From positions 900,501 to 964,500 of the forward strand of contig NZ_MQUB01000001.1 of the NCBI RefSeq assembly GCF_002943755.1: a DNA stretch of 64,000 bases. The letters run 5' to 3'. The notes under the pieces are model-generated. The model ran no database searches, was not told where the DNA came from, and saw only the letters and a program-made list of their open reading frames with translations. The position numbers and the translations under genes are program-made. Source of the DNA: Aureitalea marina. Its GTDB lineage: Bacteria; Bacteroidota; Bacteroidia; Flavobacteriales; Flavobacteriaceae. Of this stretch, positions 35,199 to 44,781 are shown piece after piece. Every line of letters starts with the position of its first letter. The first letter of the stretch is position 1.

Positions 35199-37124
35199 TT
35201 AGCTTTTCTTTCTCGTTTTCATCCTTTTCAGCGCCATCATGCCCAATGGAGGCAGGGTGAAACTAATGGATTGATCCCAGCGATGCCAGGGAATATCTTC
35301 TGTTTTGGGGCGGTTGCTGAAGGTCACCCCGCTACCGCCATAATTACTGTCGTCACTATTGAATACATAGCGATAACTACCTGCGTATGGTATCCCAATG
35401 CGGTAATCCTCTCGGATCACAGGGGTCATATTGCAAATGATGATCAGGTCGTCCTGTGGGTCTTCTCCGTGCCGGATAAAGGCCAATACCGAATTTTCGG
35501 AATCATCGTAGGAGATCCATTCAAATCCTTCTGCAGAGAACTGTTTTTGATGCAAGGCCGCCTCTTTCTGATATAGGGCATTGAGGTCGGACACCAAACG
35601 CTGTATGCCGCTGTGATAGCCATACTGTAGCAAATGCCAATCCAGACTGGTTTGGAAATCCCATTCTTCGCTTTGACCAAATTCGCCACCCATAAAAAGT
35701 AGTTTGGAACCTGGATGAGTGAACATATAGCTGTACAGCAATCGCAGGTTTGCAAAGCGCTGCCATTCGTCTCCTGGCATACGGCCAAGAATGGATTGCT
35801 TCCCGTAAACTACTTCATCATGACTCAGAGGCAGCATGAAATTCTCCGTAAAGGCGTAGGTCATGCTGAAGGTGATATCATTCTGGTGATGTTGGCGGTA
35901 AATGGGCTCTTTCTTAAAATACTCCAGGGTATCGTGCATCCAGCCCATCATCCATTTCATTCCAAATCCGAGTCCTCCCAGGTAGAGCGGACGCGAAACC
36001 ATAGGAAAGGAGGTAGACTCTTCTGCTATTGTCTGAACTCCTTCGAAATTTCCATAAACAGCCTCGTTCAGTTCTTTAAAGAATGAAATAGCATCCAAGT
36101 TTTCCCTGCCTCCATAAATGTTTGGTTCCCATTCTCCATCCTCCCTGGAATAATCAAGGTAAAGCATAGAGGCTACGGCATCCACACGTAAGCCATCCAC
36201 ATGGTATTGATCTAACCAAAAAAGCGCATTGCTGATCAGGAAAGCACGAACCTCATTGCGTCCGTAATTGAAGATCAAACTCTTCCAATCCGGGTGATAA
36301 CCTTTCCGCCTGTCCGGATGCTCGTACAAATGTGATCCGTCAAAGAATCCAAGTCCATGTGCATCTTCCGGGAAGTGGGAGGGAACCCAATCCAGGATGA
36401 CTGCTATATCATTACGATGTAACTGGTCAATCAGTTTTTTTAGTTCCTCCGGGTAACCAAAACGAGAAGTAGGCGCAAAGTAGCCCGTTAGTTGATATCC
36501 CCATGAAGGATCGTATGGATACTCCATGATAGGCATGAATTCTACATGGGTGAAGTTCATCTTCTTCACATAGGCTACCAACTCTTCCGCCAATTCCAAA
36601 TAGCTCAGCGGCCGGTCTTCTTCAAGGTTTCTCATCCAGGACCCCAGGTGGACTTCGTAAACGGAGATCGCCTTATCCAGGCGGTTCAGGTCCTTGCGTT
36701 TTTTCATCCAGGAGTCGTCCTTCCACTGGTATGGGGATTCCCATACGATGGAAGCTGTATGCGGAGGGTGCTCCGCACGAAAAGCAAAAGGATCCGCCTT
36801 CTCCGTCTTTATATCATTGTGATGCGAATGGATCTTGTACTTGTAGGAGGCTCCTTTCTGAACTCCAGGGATAAATCCTTCCCAGATACCAGAACCATCC
36901 CAACGCACGTTCAAGGGATGCTCGCCCTCTATCCAATAATTAAAATCTCCGATCACAGAAACCGCCTTGGCCGAGGGTGCCCATACCGCAAAATATACTC
37001 CTTCCTCTCCATCGACCTCCATCAGGTGTGCACCTAATTTTTCATAAAGGCGGAAGTGTTTCCCGCTCTTAAACAGGTCGATGTCAAAATCTGTAAACAG
37101 GCTGTGTCCCTTAACTTTACTCAT
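35199..37124 (-). CDS. glgB: 1,4-alpha-glucan branching enzyme
   Basis: This 641-residue GH13 enzyme makes alpha-1,6 branches in glycogen. A CBM48-type N-domain (YFAVWAPSAKAVSVIGDFNY) precedes the barrel. Conserved regions are ILDWVPSHFPEDAHGL, the nucleophile Asp in DGLRVDAVASMLYLDYSR, the acid Glu in TIAEESTSFPMVSRP and PLSHDEVVYGKQS. I start at the ATG at 37124, five bases after the maltokinase stop, because the residues upstream are not conserved-looking. It lacks the extra N-terminal N1 module of longer GlgB forms. Operon order glgE, maltokinase, glgB matches known GlgE loci. Confidence 0.97.
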   Translation of the reverse strand: MSKVKGHSLFTDFDIDLFKSGKHFRLYEKLGAHLMEVDGEEGVYFAVWAPSAKAVSVIGDFNYWIEGEHPLNVRWDGSGIWEGFIPGVQKGASYKYKIHSHHNDIKTEKADPFAFRAEHPPHTASIVWESPYQWKDDSWMKKRKDLNRLDKAISVYEVHLGSWMRNLEEDRPLSYLELAEELVAYVKKMNFTHVEFMPIMEYPYDPSWGYQLTGYFAPTSRFGYPEELKKLIDQLHRNDIAVILDWVPSHFPEDAHGLGFFDGSHLYEHPDRRKGYHPDWKSLIFNYGRNEVRAFLISNALFWLDQYHVDGLRVDAVASMLYLDYSREDGEWEPNIYGGRENLDAISFFKELNEAVYGNFEGVQTIAEESTSFPMVSRPLYLGGLGFGMKWMMGWMHDTLEYFKKEPIYRQHHQNDITFSMTYAFTENFMLPLSHDEVVYGKQSILGRMPGDEWQRFANLRLLYSYMFTHPGSKLLFMGGEFGQSEEWDFQTSLDWHLLQYGYHSGIQRLVSDLNALYQKEAALHQKQFSAEGFEWISYDDSENSVLAFIRHGEDPQDDLIIICNMTPVIREDYRIGIPYAGSYRYVFNSDDSNYGGSGVTFSNRPKTEDIPWHRWDQSISFTLPPLGMMALKRMKTRKKS

Positions 37125-37129
37125 AAAAC

Positions 37130-38758
37130 TTATTCCTGGTTCATAATCGAGGCGATTCCCTCCAGAGGGATAACTGCCCATAGTGGACGAGCATTCATCT
37201 CGTAACCCAATTCGTAAACTGCCTTTTCTAACATGCTGTACTTCAGCATAAACACCCGTTCTTGGTTGTATCCAATATTCAAATTGGCAGCTTGGATCAA
37301 TTCGGTGTATTTCTGCAAGAATACCCCGATCAGATATCTGTAAAGTATCTCACCAGCTGTAACCAGGTCTTCGTGAGTAGAGTCCAGTTCGGAACCGTGG
37401 TTAAATATGGTGGCATAGATCGCATAGTGGAATGACCGGAACAAACCAGCTACATCCTTTAGCGGAGGTTGCTTCACCTGTCTATCCCTGATTGTACTTT
37501 CCGGTTCCCCTTCGAAGTCCAGGATAATGAAATCTCCGTCCTTAACTAGGATCTGTCCTAAGTGATAATCCCCGTGTATCCTGATCCGTTCCCCCTTTAA
37601 CTTGGTCCAGTCGTAATCCTGGAAGCGTTTCCTGATCTCATTCTTACCATCCAGGAATTGCTTGGCCAATTCCAAGGTCTTACCGTCCAGTTTATGCAGA
37701 TTGTTCTCAACGGTATTGAGGCGATTCTGGAACTGGTAAAAAACCCTGTTCTTTAGCCAGACCTCGTAATCCATGTTGAAATGTTGTGGCTCGAAGGCAG
37801 TCTCTTCAAACTCGCTACCCAGGGCAATATGCATTTCCGCAGTTCGCTTGGCCATCTGTTCGATCTCCTGGAAAATACTCAGACCGGCCCAGTCTATGAT
37901 CTCGTGTGGTACCTTTCTTAGGGGCAACCGAAGGAACAATTCGTGATTGGGTAACCGATCTACTTTGATACCTCGAAGCGACAGATTACTAAATACCTTT
38001 AGCATCTTTTCCAGCATGTACTCCCAGGCATCACCTTGGTTCGGAACCAATTCCTGCATCAAGGCAATGGTGATGATAAAGTTGTCACTATCTATGATAT
38101 TCAAACTACCCTGGTAGGCCGGTGTATTCTTAAATCCTTTGCGGTTGGACAAAAACCGGGACATTTCGTAATCCGGGTTCTTGTTGGCATAGATACGTCT
38201 AAAGAACTTGATGACACATTTGTCATTGATGATCACTGAGGTGTTGCTCTGTTCCATCCCCATGAAGCGAGAGGACTGATAGGCTGTTTCCTTTAAGGCA
38301 TCCCCTCTATGATATTGGACTCGGGTGGTGTCATTTGGTTCGGAACTGAGGATACGCTCAAAAACCAGTCTTCGAAATGCTTCCAGATTGATGGCGTCTA
38401 TCAAGACCCCATCTGTACCCTGCACATTTACACTAAGGATTCTGTCCTTCTTGGCAAAATCTTCATCGGTCACAAAAGCAATGGGCAAGAAATAGTGTTG
38501 GTAGAAAGCCTCTTGGAAATTGACTTCAAGGATCAGCCCGTAATACACTTCTTCATTTTGCTGAATTCGAAAGTACTCGGTCAGTTCTATATATTTCAGC
38601 TTACTGGACTTGCCGCCATACCAGCGTTGTTTCTGTATGTATTCTTCCAGTACTTCGGAGAGGAACATCTTCACGAAGCCCTCGTCGTCCATAAGTTGTT
38701 CCCAGGGTACATTGAACCTGGGGATAGACTTGTTCTTACTGGTTTCTGCTTTGGCCAT
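37130..38758 (-). CDS. Maltokinase (Mak/Pep2-like)
   Basis: This 542-residue cytoplasmic kinase makes maltose-1-phosphate from maltose and ATP. It has an N-lobe cap typical of maltokinases (LEEYIQKQRWYGGKSSKLKY) and an aminoglycoside-phosphotransferase-like catalytic core, with catalytic loop RIRIHGDYHLGQILVKDGD and metal-binding IILDFEGEP. It is free-standing, whereas in many actinobacteria it is fused to trehalose synthase. It overlaps the glgE stop codon by one base and so is coupled. The product of this enzyme is the direct substrate of GlgE next door. Confidence 0.93.
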   Translation of the reverse strand: MAKAETSKNKSIPRFNVPWEQLMDDEGFVKMFLSEVLEEYIQKQRWYGGKSSKLKYIELTEYFRIQQNEEVYYGLILEVNFQEAFYQHYFLPIAFVTDEDFAKKDRILSVNVQGTDGVLIDAINLEAFRRLVFERILSSEPNDTTRVQYHRGDALKETAYQSSRFMGMEQSNTSVIINDKCVIKFFRRIYANKNPDYEMSRFLSNRKGFKNTPAYQGSLNIIDSDNFIITIALMQELVPNQGDAWEYMLEKMLKVFSNLSLRGIKVDRLPNHELFLRLPLRKVPHEIIDWAGLSIFQEIEQMAKRTAEMHIALGSEFEETAFEPQHFNMDYEVWLKNRVFYQFQNRLNTVENNLHKLDGKTLELAKQFLDGKNEIRKRFQDYDWTKLKGERIRIHGDYHLGQILVKDGDFIILDFEGEPESTIRDRQVKQPPLKDVAGLFRSFHYAIYATIFNHGSELDSTHEDLVTAGEILYRYLIGVFLQKYTELIQAANLNIGYNQERVFMLKYSMLEKAVYELGYEMNARPLWAVIPLEGIASIMNQE

Positions 38759-40698
38759 TAATGGGTGATCTTAAACAAGTGGAAAGGTAAGGCAGGGTGT
38801 AATTCTACATAATTCCATTCTTTATCCCAAATATAGCTGCTACCTGTGATTTGGTCAGTCATTTGTACGGGATGACCTTCGGAGATGCCCATGGCATGCA
38901 GCGGTAATTGCACCCAACCATTTTGAGCATAATACGGATCCAGGTTGACGATCATGATGGTCTCGTCCTGTCGGTCCTGGTCAAACTTGTAGTAGGCCAA
39001 TAGCTGATCATTCTCTACAGCCAGGAATTGAATATCATTGGTCTGCTGTAAAGAAGTATGCTGTTTTCTAATGTGGTTGATCTTTCCGATCAAGGTGGTC
39101 AGTTTGTTCTCTACGCTCCAGTCCCAGGATCGGATCTGGAATTTTTCGGAATCCAGGTATTCTTCCTTGCCAGGTAATGCTGCGCCCTGCATTTGTTCAA
39201 AAACAGGACCGTAAATACCTGTATTCGAACTCAGGGTTGCGGCCAGGAAATACTTCTGTAAATAAATCGGTTCGTGACTGCTTTGCAAGGCCCAGGGGTT
39301 GATGTCCGGGGTGTTGGGCCAAAAGTTAGGCCGGAAAAAGTACTGCTGGTCGGTCTGGGTCAATTCCACCAGGTAGTCGATCAACTCCTGCTTGCTGTTT
39401 CTCCAGGTGAAATAAGTATAAGATTGAGTAAAGCCTTGTTTGGCCAACTGATGCATGACCTTCGGTTTGGTAAAGGCTTCCGATAGGAAGATCACTTCTG
39501 GATATTTCTTTTTGACCTCGGCAATCAACCACCCCCAGAAGTAGAATGGTTTGGTGTGTGGGTTATCCACGCGAAAGACTCGAATACCGCACTCTTCTAT
39601 CCAATACATGGCAATGCTCAACATTTCTTTCCAGAGGTTCTTCCAGTCCTCACTTTCAAAATGAATAGGCAGGATGTCCTGGTATTTCTTGGGCGGATTT
39701 TCGGCGTACTGTACAGTCCCATCCGGTCTCCATTTGAACCAGGCGGGATGCTCTTTGACCCAGGGATGATCCGGTGCGGCCTGCAAGGCAAAGTCCATGG
39801 CCACTTCAATTCCTAATTCCTTAGCCTTATTGACCAAGGACTTGAAATCCTCCACAGTTCCCAACTCTGGGTGAATGTCCTTATGACCACCGTATTGGGA
39901 GCCAATACCCCAGGTGGATCCCACATCACCTTCCTGTGCTTCGGTGGTGTTGTTCTTTCCTTTGCGATTGACCTCCCCAATTGGATGAACGGGCGGGAGG
40001 TAAAGCACATCGAACCCCATATCCGCAATACGAGGAAGCAAGGCTTCACAGTCTTTAAAAGTACCGTGAACACCTGGTTCTGGGGAAGAAGACCTGGGGA
40101 AAAACTCGTACCACGTACTGAATCCAGCCCTTTTTCGTTCTGCAAAAGCACCCAATTCGGCACTTGCATTGACCAGGAACTTGTTTGGATAGCGCACGAA
40201 AATATCGTGAAGTTCAGCACTTTGTGCAGCCACAACTGCTTCTTCGTAATGAGCCGGATCTTCAAATTTTTCTGCCAGGGAAGACAAGAATTTCTTTTTG
40301 TCCCCTTTGGTTTTTTTTGTGAGATCTTTGAGGTAAGTTGCTCCTTCTAACAATTCAGAATTCACATGCTGACCGTCATCGATCTTACGCTCAATGCCGT
40401 GTTGCCAATTCAGGGCGTGATCTACCCAGGCTTCAACCTTGTATTGGTAGGGCCCCTCTTTTTCCATTTCCATGGTAGCTCCCCATCGATCATTCTCGAT
40501 TGGTTGCATTCTGACTTCCTTCCAATTTCTCTCTTTCTGGTGCTTATAACGAAGACTAGCAGCGATCACATCGTGGCCATCGGAGAAGACGTCAGCCTGA
40601 ACTTCGATTCGGTCACCAATAATACATTTAATGGGGTGAAGACCGCCATCCAATTGAGGATAGACTTTTTCAACGATCACTCGCCTTTGATTGAGCAT
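38758..40698 (-). CDS. glgE: Alpha-1,4-glucan:maltose-1-phosphate maltosyltransferase
   Basis: This 646-residue GH13_3 enzyme transfers maltosyl units from maltose-1-phosphate to growing alpha-1,4-glucan. The N-domain shows HPIKCIIGDRIEVQADVFSD. The barrel has GFDVLYLPPVHPIGEVNRKG, the nucleophile Asp in GIRVFRVDNPHTKPFYFW, and the acid Glu in VIFLSEAFTKPKVMHQLAK followed by FTQSYTYFTWRNSK, all characteristic of GlgE rather than other amylases. It is the first gene of the leftward cluster and overlaps the maltokinase. Nothing in the sequence shows how it is regulated; the 195-base gap upstream must hold the promoter. Confidence 0.97.
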   Translation of the reverse strand: MLNQRRVIVEKVYPQLDGGLHPIKCIIGDRIEVQADVFSDGHDVIAASLRYKHQKERNWKEVRMQPIENDRWGATMEMEKEGPYQYKVEAWVDHALNWQHGIERKIDDGQHVNSELLEGATYLKDLTKKTKGDKKKFLSSLAEKFEDPAHYEEAVVAAQSAELHDIFVRYPNKFLVNASAELGAFAERKRAGFSTWYEFFPRSSSPEPGVHGTFKDCEALLPRIADMGFDVLYLPPVHPIGEVNRKGKNNTTEAQEGDVGSTWGIGSQYGGHKDIHPELGTVEDFKSLVNKAKELGIEVAMDFALQAAPDHPWVKEHPAWFKWRPDGTVQYAENPPKKYQDILPIHFESEDWKNLWKEMLSIAMYWIEECGIRVFRVDNPHTKPFYFWGWLIAEVKKKYPEVIFLSEAFTKPKVMHQLAKQGFTQSYTYFTWRNSKQELIDYLVELTQTDQQYFFRPNFWPNTPDINPWALQSSHEPIYLQKYFLAATLSSNTGIYGPVFEQMQGAALPGKEEYLDSEKFQIRSWDWSVENKLTTLIGKINHIRKQHTSLQQTNDIQFLAVENDQLLAYYKFDQDRQDETIMIVNLDPYYAQNGWVQLPLHAMGISEGHPVQMTDQITGSSYIWDKEWNYVELHPALPFHLFKITH

Positions 40699-40893
40699 AA
40701 TAGCGCGGTTGGTTTAATGGACGTTAAATATATGAAACCGTCCAAAGAAATAGAGGTACTTTCTCCTTTTTAGACAGCCTATAACGTTTTCGTTTGATAC
40801 TTTTTTCACCATCTGGGCTCATAGCGGTCACTTTACCTAACAAATTGCTGATTTTCAGTGCAAATTCGGTCTTTAATTCGAGCTTAGAAAAAC

Positions 40894-41526
40894 CTAAATC
40901 TGCAGCAGATATTCTTCATTGACAACATGGGCTCCCTTAAATGGGCGTTCCTGTACGGATCCAAAAAGCGCCTCTGCTCTTTTCCTTTCCAGGTCCAGCC
41001 TATCCTGGTTAATATATGGGTCCGAATTACCGAAGACATAGTGAACCTTTGTCGTTTCTTGAAAATGGCTGAAGTCCTTTGCAGTCAACTCTTTAGGAAG
41101 ACCGCCAGAATGAATGATTAGCTGATCACATCTTCTTTGATATTTGGCCAACCAGCGGGTGGCGATGGAAACTCCCTGCGAATAACCCAAAACGATAAGT
41201 TCGCAGTTGGTATGAGCTAATTCTGCCTGCCATACCCCTTCCACATAGTTTAGAACATTATCGGTCTCGTTTACCGTGTCCTCCCGGGTGAGCCAACTAG
41301 CACCTACGTGTTTAAAGTCTGGGCCTTGATAGTATTTGGACGGAGCCTGAGGGGCGATTATATAATTCTTGACGGGATCTAGGTTTTTGAAGTGTCTTAT
41401 AAAATATCTGCTCAAATATCCCATCCCGTGAAATACCATCCAGATCCTTTGAGTATCGGCACTCAGCTTGTTCAAAGTGGAGTAGGTGTTCGAGGCCTGG
41501 TAATTGATTCTTTTTTCAGTGGACAT
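40894..41526 (-). CDS. Alpha/beta-hydrolase, esterase/phospholipase-like
   Basis: This 210-residue cytoplasmic protein has a compact alpha/beta-hydrolase core: RIWMVFHGMGYLSRYFIR for the oxyanion region, nucleophile elbow ELIVLGYSQGVSIATRW (Ser in GYSQG), the acid in VHYVFGNSDPYINQ and a final His in GAHVVNEE. This resembles the small carboxylesterase/phospholipase family. It is divergent from the MenI-like thioesterase across 41 bases. MenH, also an alpha/beta-hydrolase, is not otherwise visible in the window, but nothing specific supports that role here. Confidence 0.8.
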   Translation of the reverse strand: MSTEKRINYQASNTYSTLNKLSADTQRIWMVFHGMGYLSRYFIRHFKNLDPVKNYIIAPQAPSKYYQGPDFKHVGASWLTREDTVNETDNVLNYVEGVWQAELAHTNCELIVLGYSQGVSIATRWLAKYQRRCDQLIIHSGGLPKELTAKDFSHFQETTKVHYVFGNSDPYINQDRLDLERKRAEALFGSVQERPFKGAHVVNEEYLLQI

Positions 41527-41567
41527 CCCGGGTTGATTTTTTATTTTTACAAAAATATCGATCCCAA

Positions 41568-41984
41568 ATGGACCCCAAAGACCAGCTACTTAAAAAACTC
41601 AACTCCCTTTGCCCAAATACACTGATGGAGACCCTTCAGATTGAATTTGTGGATGTTGAAGACGAAATGGTTGTTGCCCGTATGCCGGTCACAAACAGGG
41701 TTCATCAGCCCGACGGTGTGCTGCATGGCGGTGCTACAGTCGCATTGGCTGAAAGTGTTGGAAGTGCGGCTTCCCATTTGTTTTTAGGTGGTCAGGATGT
41801 TCAGGTTCGAGGGATAGAGATCTCTGCCAATCACTTAAAAAGTGTAAAGAACGGCTATGTTTTCGCTCAAGCTACAGTAATTCATAAAGGACGCAGTACT
41901 CAACTTTGGCAGATACGGATAACGGACGACCAAGATCGACTGATCTCCCTGGTCAAACTTACCACCATAACATTATCTAACTGA
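41568..41984 (+). CDS. Hotdog-fold thioesterase, probable DHNA-CoA hydrolase (MenI-like)
   Basis: This 138-residue cytoplasmic enzyme of the PaaI/MenI type has VHQPDGVLHGGATVALAESV with the catalytic acidic residue after the HGG motif, and GIEISANHLKSVKNGYVFA in the second half. Its place directly before isochorismate synthase and menD, overlapping menF by one base (TGATG), points to hydrolysis of 1,4-dihydroxy-2-naphthoyl-CoA in menaquinone synthesis. Members of this family also act on phenylacetyl-CoA-type thioesters, so the substrate is inferred from context. Confidence 0.85.
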   Translation: MDPKDQLLKKLNSLCPNTLMETLQIEFVDVEDEMVVARMPVTNRVHQPDGVLHGGATVALAESVGSAASHLFLGGQDVQVRGIEISANHLKSVKNGYVFAQATVIHKGRSTQLWQIRITDDQDRLISLVKLTTITLSN

Positions 41985-43060
41985 TGAGGAATGTTGAGGA
42001 GCTTATTGCTCGAACAGATTGTTCCCTGGAACACTCACGTCCTTTCGTTATTTACAGTGAGGTAGGCTCCAAGACTATTCAGGCTTATTTTAGTGAGGAT
42101 AATCCATCAGAAATAGAACCATTTTCCGGCCGTGGTTTTGTTTTCGCGCCTTATCAATATGACAACAATGCGTTGTTTTTGAACTTTGACAATAGTAGCA
42201 GTTTGCACCTTGAGCATACTGAATGGTCACAGGAGCTGACAAGTCTCAGTGGAGAGAACAGGCCTTGTACTGAATCTGAAATGAGTTCTTATTTGAGATT
42301 GGTAAAGGATGCCCTTTCCCTGATCAAAGTTAAGACGGTGAAAAAAGTGGTCACTAGCCGATGTTCTTCCATTGCGTTGAGAGATTTTGACTTGAATAGT
42401 CTTTTTCGCCGGCTCTTTGGTCTTTATCCGGACGCGTTTTGTTATATCTGGTATCATCCGGAATCTGGTCTTTGGTGTGGGGCAACCCCAGAGTTACTGG
42501 TACAGACAGATGGTCAGGAATTCCATACCATGGCCCTGGCCGGAACCAAACCCTATGAACAATATCTTCCGGCCAATTGGTCCGAGAAGGAGGAAGAAGA
42601 GCAACAATTGGTGGTGGACTTCATTGTCAACAGATTGCAAAAGGTGACATCGGTTGTCAAATTATCCAAGACACGGACTCACCGAGCTGGTCAGGTAGTT
42701 CACTTGAGAACTGACATCAGTGGAATGCTGAAAAAGAACAAGACCACCTTGGGAAGTTTGGTAAGAACATTACACCCAACTTCTGCTGTATGTGGTATGC
42801 CTAGGAAATTGTCTTCAAATTTCCTCGAAAAGCAGGAAGGCTATGACAGGGAGTACTACACCGGGTTTCTCGGGCCTTATAACCAGGAGGAGAGTATGGG
42901 GAAACTATATGTTAACCTGCGTTGCATGAAACTTTTTAAGGATAAAGCCCATATTTATGTGGGTGGAGGAATTACCGAGCAATCGGACCCACAATCCGAG
43001 TGGGAGGAGACCGAGAACAAGAAGCGCACCATGTTAGAGGTGCTCTCCGCTATGCTTTAA
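41984..43060 (+). CDS. menF: Isochorismate synthase
   Basis: This 358-residue enzyme isomerises chorismate to isochorismate, the first step of menaquinone synthesis, using magnesium. The C-terminal chorismate-binding domain shows VKKVVTSRCSSIALRD, SGLWCGATPELLVQ, HTMALAGTKP, VHLRTDISGMLKKN, LHPTSAVCGMPRK and HIYVGGGITEQSDP, with the usual catalytic Glu and Lys positions. The N-terminal part is short (about 90 residues) and poorly conserved, common in this group. A siderophore EntC role is possible in principle, but the menD neighbour makes menaquinone far likelier. Confidence 0.94.
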   Translation: MRNVEELIARTDCSLEHSRPFVIYSEVGSKTIQAYFSEDNPSEIEPFSGRGFVFAPYQYDNNALFLNFDNSSSLHLEHTEWSQELTSLSGENRPCTESEMSSYLRLVKDALSLIKVKTVKKVVTSRCSSIALRDFDLNSLFRRLFGLYPDAFCYIWYHPESGLWCGATPELLVQTDGQEFHTMALAGTKPYEQYLPANWSEKEEEEQQLVVDFIVNRLQKVTSVVKLSKTRTHRAGQVVHLRTDISGMLKKNKTTLGSLVRTLHPTSAVCGMPRKLSSNFLEKQEGYDREYYTGFLGPYNQEESMGKLYVNLRCMKLFKDKAHIYVGGGITEQSDPQSEWEETENKKRTMLEVLSAML

Positions 43061-43086
43061 AATGTGGCCCTGCCTTCGTAACTTTG
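43056..43086 (+). promoter_or_regulatory. Internal promoter for menD
   Basis: TTTA (43056-43059), a 19-base spacer and TAACTTTG (43079-43086) fit the Bacteroidota -33/-7 pattern, the -7 box exactly. It begins inside the last codons of menF and ends six bases before the menD start codon, so the transcript would be nearly leaderless. Confidence 0.5.
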
Positions 43087-43092
43087 CAGCGG

Positions 43093-44754
43093 ATGAATTT
43101 TTCCGCTAAACCGCTTTCCCAAACTATCACTCAGCTTTGCCTGATCAAAGGGATCGATCACGTGGTGATCTCCCCGGGTTCCAGGAGTGCTCCCCTGACC
43201 ATCGGGTTTACTCAAAATCCAGGTTTCAATTGTTTTGCTGTAGTCGATGAACGCTGCGCTGCATTTACGGCCCTGGGGATGGCTCAGCAATTGGAAAGAC
43301 CGGTTGCCTTAGTCTGTACTTCGGGTTCTGCACTATTGAATTATTATCCAGCCATAGCCGAGGCTTTTTACAGTGATATACCGCTGGTGGTGCTTTCTGC
43401 GGATCGTCCACCAGAACTGATCGATAGAGGGGATGGGCAGACCATTCGGCAGGAAAATGTCTTTGCCAATCACATCCTTTACAGCGCACAATGCCAGGAG
43501 GGAGAAGAACATCAGTTGCAAAATGAGACCCTGATCAATGTGGCCTTGAATACAGCTGTGGAATTAAACGGACCTGTCCATCTGAACTTGCCTTTCTCTG
43601 AGCCGCTTTACGGGGTTACGGCCGATATGTCCGTCAGACCCCAACACGTTCCGGTTCGTCTTCCCGAAAGAGTTGAGATCCCAATGGATTGGGTTGTTGA
43701 TCAGTGGATGCAGGCGGAAAAGAAGATGGTTCTTTCAGGTGTATTACCGCCGGCTGCCTTGAATAAGGGAACCTTGGACAGGTTGCTGTTGGACCCATCC
43801 GTACTTCTATTGTCAGAGACTACATCCAATATTCCACATTCTGCGTCCATTACTGCCATCGATCAACTGATCGCTCCTTTATCTGAGTCTGAGTTTTCTG
43901 AGCTTCGCCCTGATCTGCTGATCACCATAGGCGGAATGGTGGTCTCCAAAAAGATCAAGGCATTTCTAAGGAAACACCAGCCAAAAGTGCATATCCACGT
44001 TGACCCTAAAAAGGCTTACGATACCTTCTTTGCATTAGATCGTCATATAAAAGTTACTCCTCAGCAGTTCTTCGATGCGATCTCAAGTGAGCATTTAGCT
44101 AGACAAAGTAGCTATAAAGACCAGTGGATAAAGGTCAAGAATCATCGGTTGCAGCTTCATGATAAATACATGAGAGAAATACCGTTTTCTGATTTCCTTG
44201 TGCATCAGAGAATATATTCAACTATTAATACAAGTTATTCCCTTCAACTAGCTAATAGTACGGCAATTAGATATTCTCAATTATTCGATTTATCCCATGT
44301 TTCCAGCGTCTATTGTAATCGAGGTACCAGTGGGATCGATGGCAGCAATAGCACCGCCATTGGAATGGCGATGGTGAGTGAATCTCCTGTCTTGTTGGTC
44401 ACTGGGGACCTTAGCTTCTTTTATGATAGCAATGCCTTTTGGAACGACCATATTCCTGCCAGTTTCAGGGTGATCTTATTGAATAATTCCGGTGGTGGTA
44501 TTTTCAGGATTCTCCCCAATGCCAAGGAGACTGATAAATTTGAACAATTTTTTGAGACCAAGCACCCGCTAAACGCCGGTTCCATTTGCCAGATGCACGG
44601 CCTGGACTATCAATTGGTCAGTGATAGTGGTTCATTAGAGAAGGCTCTGGATGGGTTCTATGAAGATACAGGCAGGGCGAGAATTCTGGAGGTAGATACT
44701 TCCGCATGCCCCAATGATGAGATCCTGCTTAATTACTTTGAGTTTATCCGCTAA
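43093..44754 (+). CDS. menD: 2-succinyl-5-enolpyruvyl-6-hydroxy-3-cyclohexene-1-carboxylate synthase
   Basis: This 553-residue thiamine-diphosphate enzyme joins isochorismate and 2-oxoglutarate. The N-domain has IKGIDHVVISPGSRSAPL and CAAFTALGMAQQ with the conserved activating Glu in VVDER. The cofactor-binding C-domain has YCNRGTSGIDGSNSTAIG and VLLVTGDLSFFYDSNAFWND, followed by LLNNSGGGIFRILP. An upstream in-frame ATG at 43000 lies inside menF and would add 31 unlikely residues, so I start at 43093, right after the promoter boxes. It follows menF and precedes the CvfB-like gene. Confidence 0.96.
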   Translation: MNFSAKPLSQTITQLCLIKGIDHVVISPGSRSAPLTIGFTQNPGFNCFAVVDERCAAFTALGMAQQLERPVALVCTSGSALLNYYPAIAEAFYSDIPLVVLSADRPPELIDRGDGQTIRQENVFANHILYSAQCQEGEEHQLQNETLINVALNTAVELNGPVHLNLPFSEPLYGVTADMSVRPQHVPVRLPERVEIPMDWVVDQWMQAEKKMVLSGVLPPAALNKGTLDRLLLDPSVLLLSETTSNIPHSASITAIDQLIAPLSESEFSELRPDLLITIGGMVVSKKIKAFLRKHQPKVHIHVDPKKAYDTFFALDRHIKVTPQQFFDAISSEHLARQSSYKDQWIKVKNHRLQLHDKYMREIPFSDFLVHQRIYSTINTSYSLQLANSTAIRYSQLFDLSHVSSVYCNRGTSGIDGSNSTAIGMAMVSESPVLLVTGDLSFFYDSNAFWNDHIPASFRVILLNNSGGGIFRILPNAKETDKFEQFFETKHPLNAGSICQMHGLDYQLVSDSGSLEKALDGFYEDTGRARILEVDTSACPNDEILLNYFEFIR

Positions 44755-44769
44755 CGGGAAAATTCGGAC

Positions 44770-44777
44770 TACCTTTG
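44770..44777 (+). promoter_or_regulatory. -7 promoter element before the CvfB-like gene
   Basis: TACCTTTG matches TAnnTTTG exactly and sits five bases before the start codon. A TTTA at 44743-44746 is a possible -33 box, but the spacing of 23 is long. The gene may have its own start site besides read-through from menD. Confidence 0.35.
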
Positions 44778-44781
44778 CCGC

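Noticed and set aside
40894-41526. The alpha/beta-hydrolase as MenH
   Set aside because: No MenH-specific motif is visible; proximity to men genes alone is not enough, and it is divergent from them.
43000-43092. Upstream start for menD
   Set aside because: The added 31 residues lie within menF in another frame, and the promoter boxes would be inside the gene.
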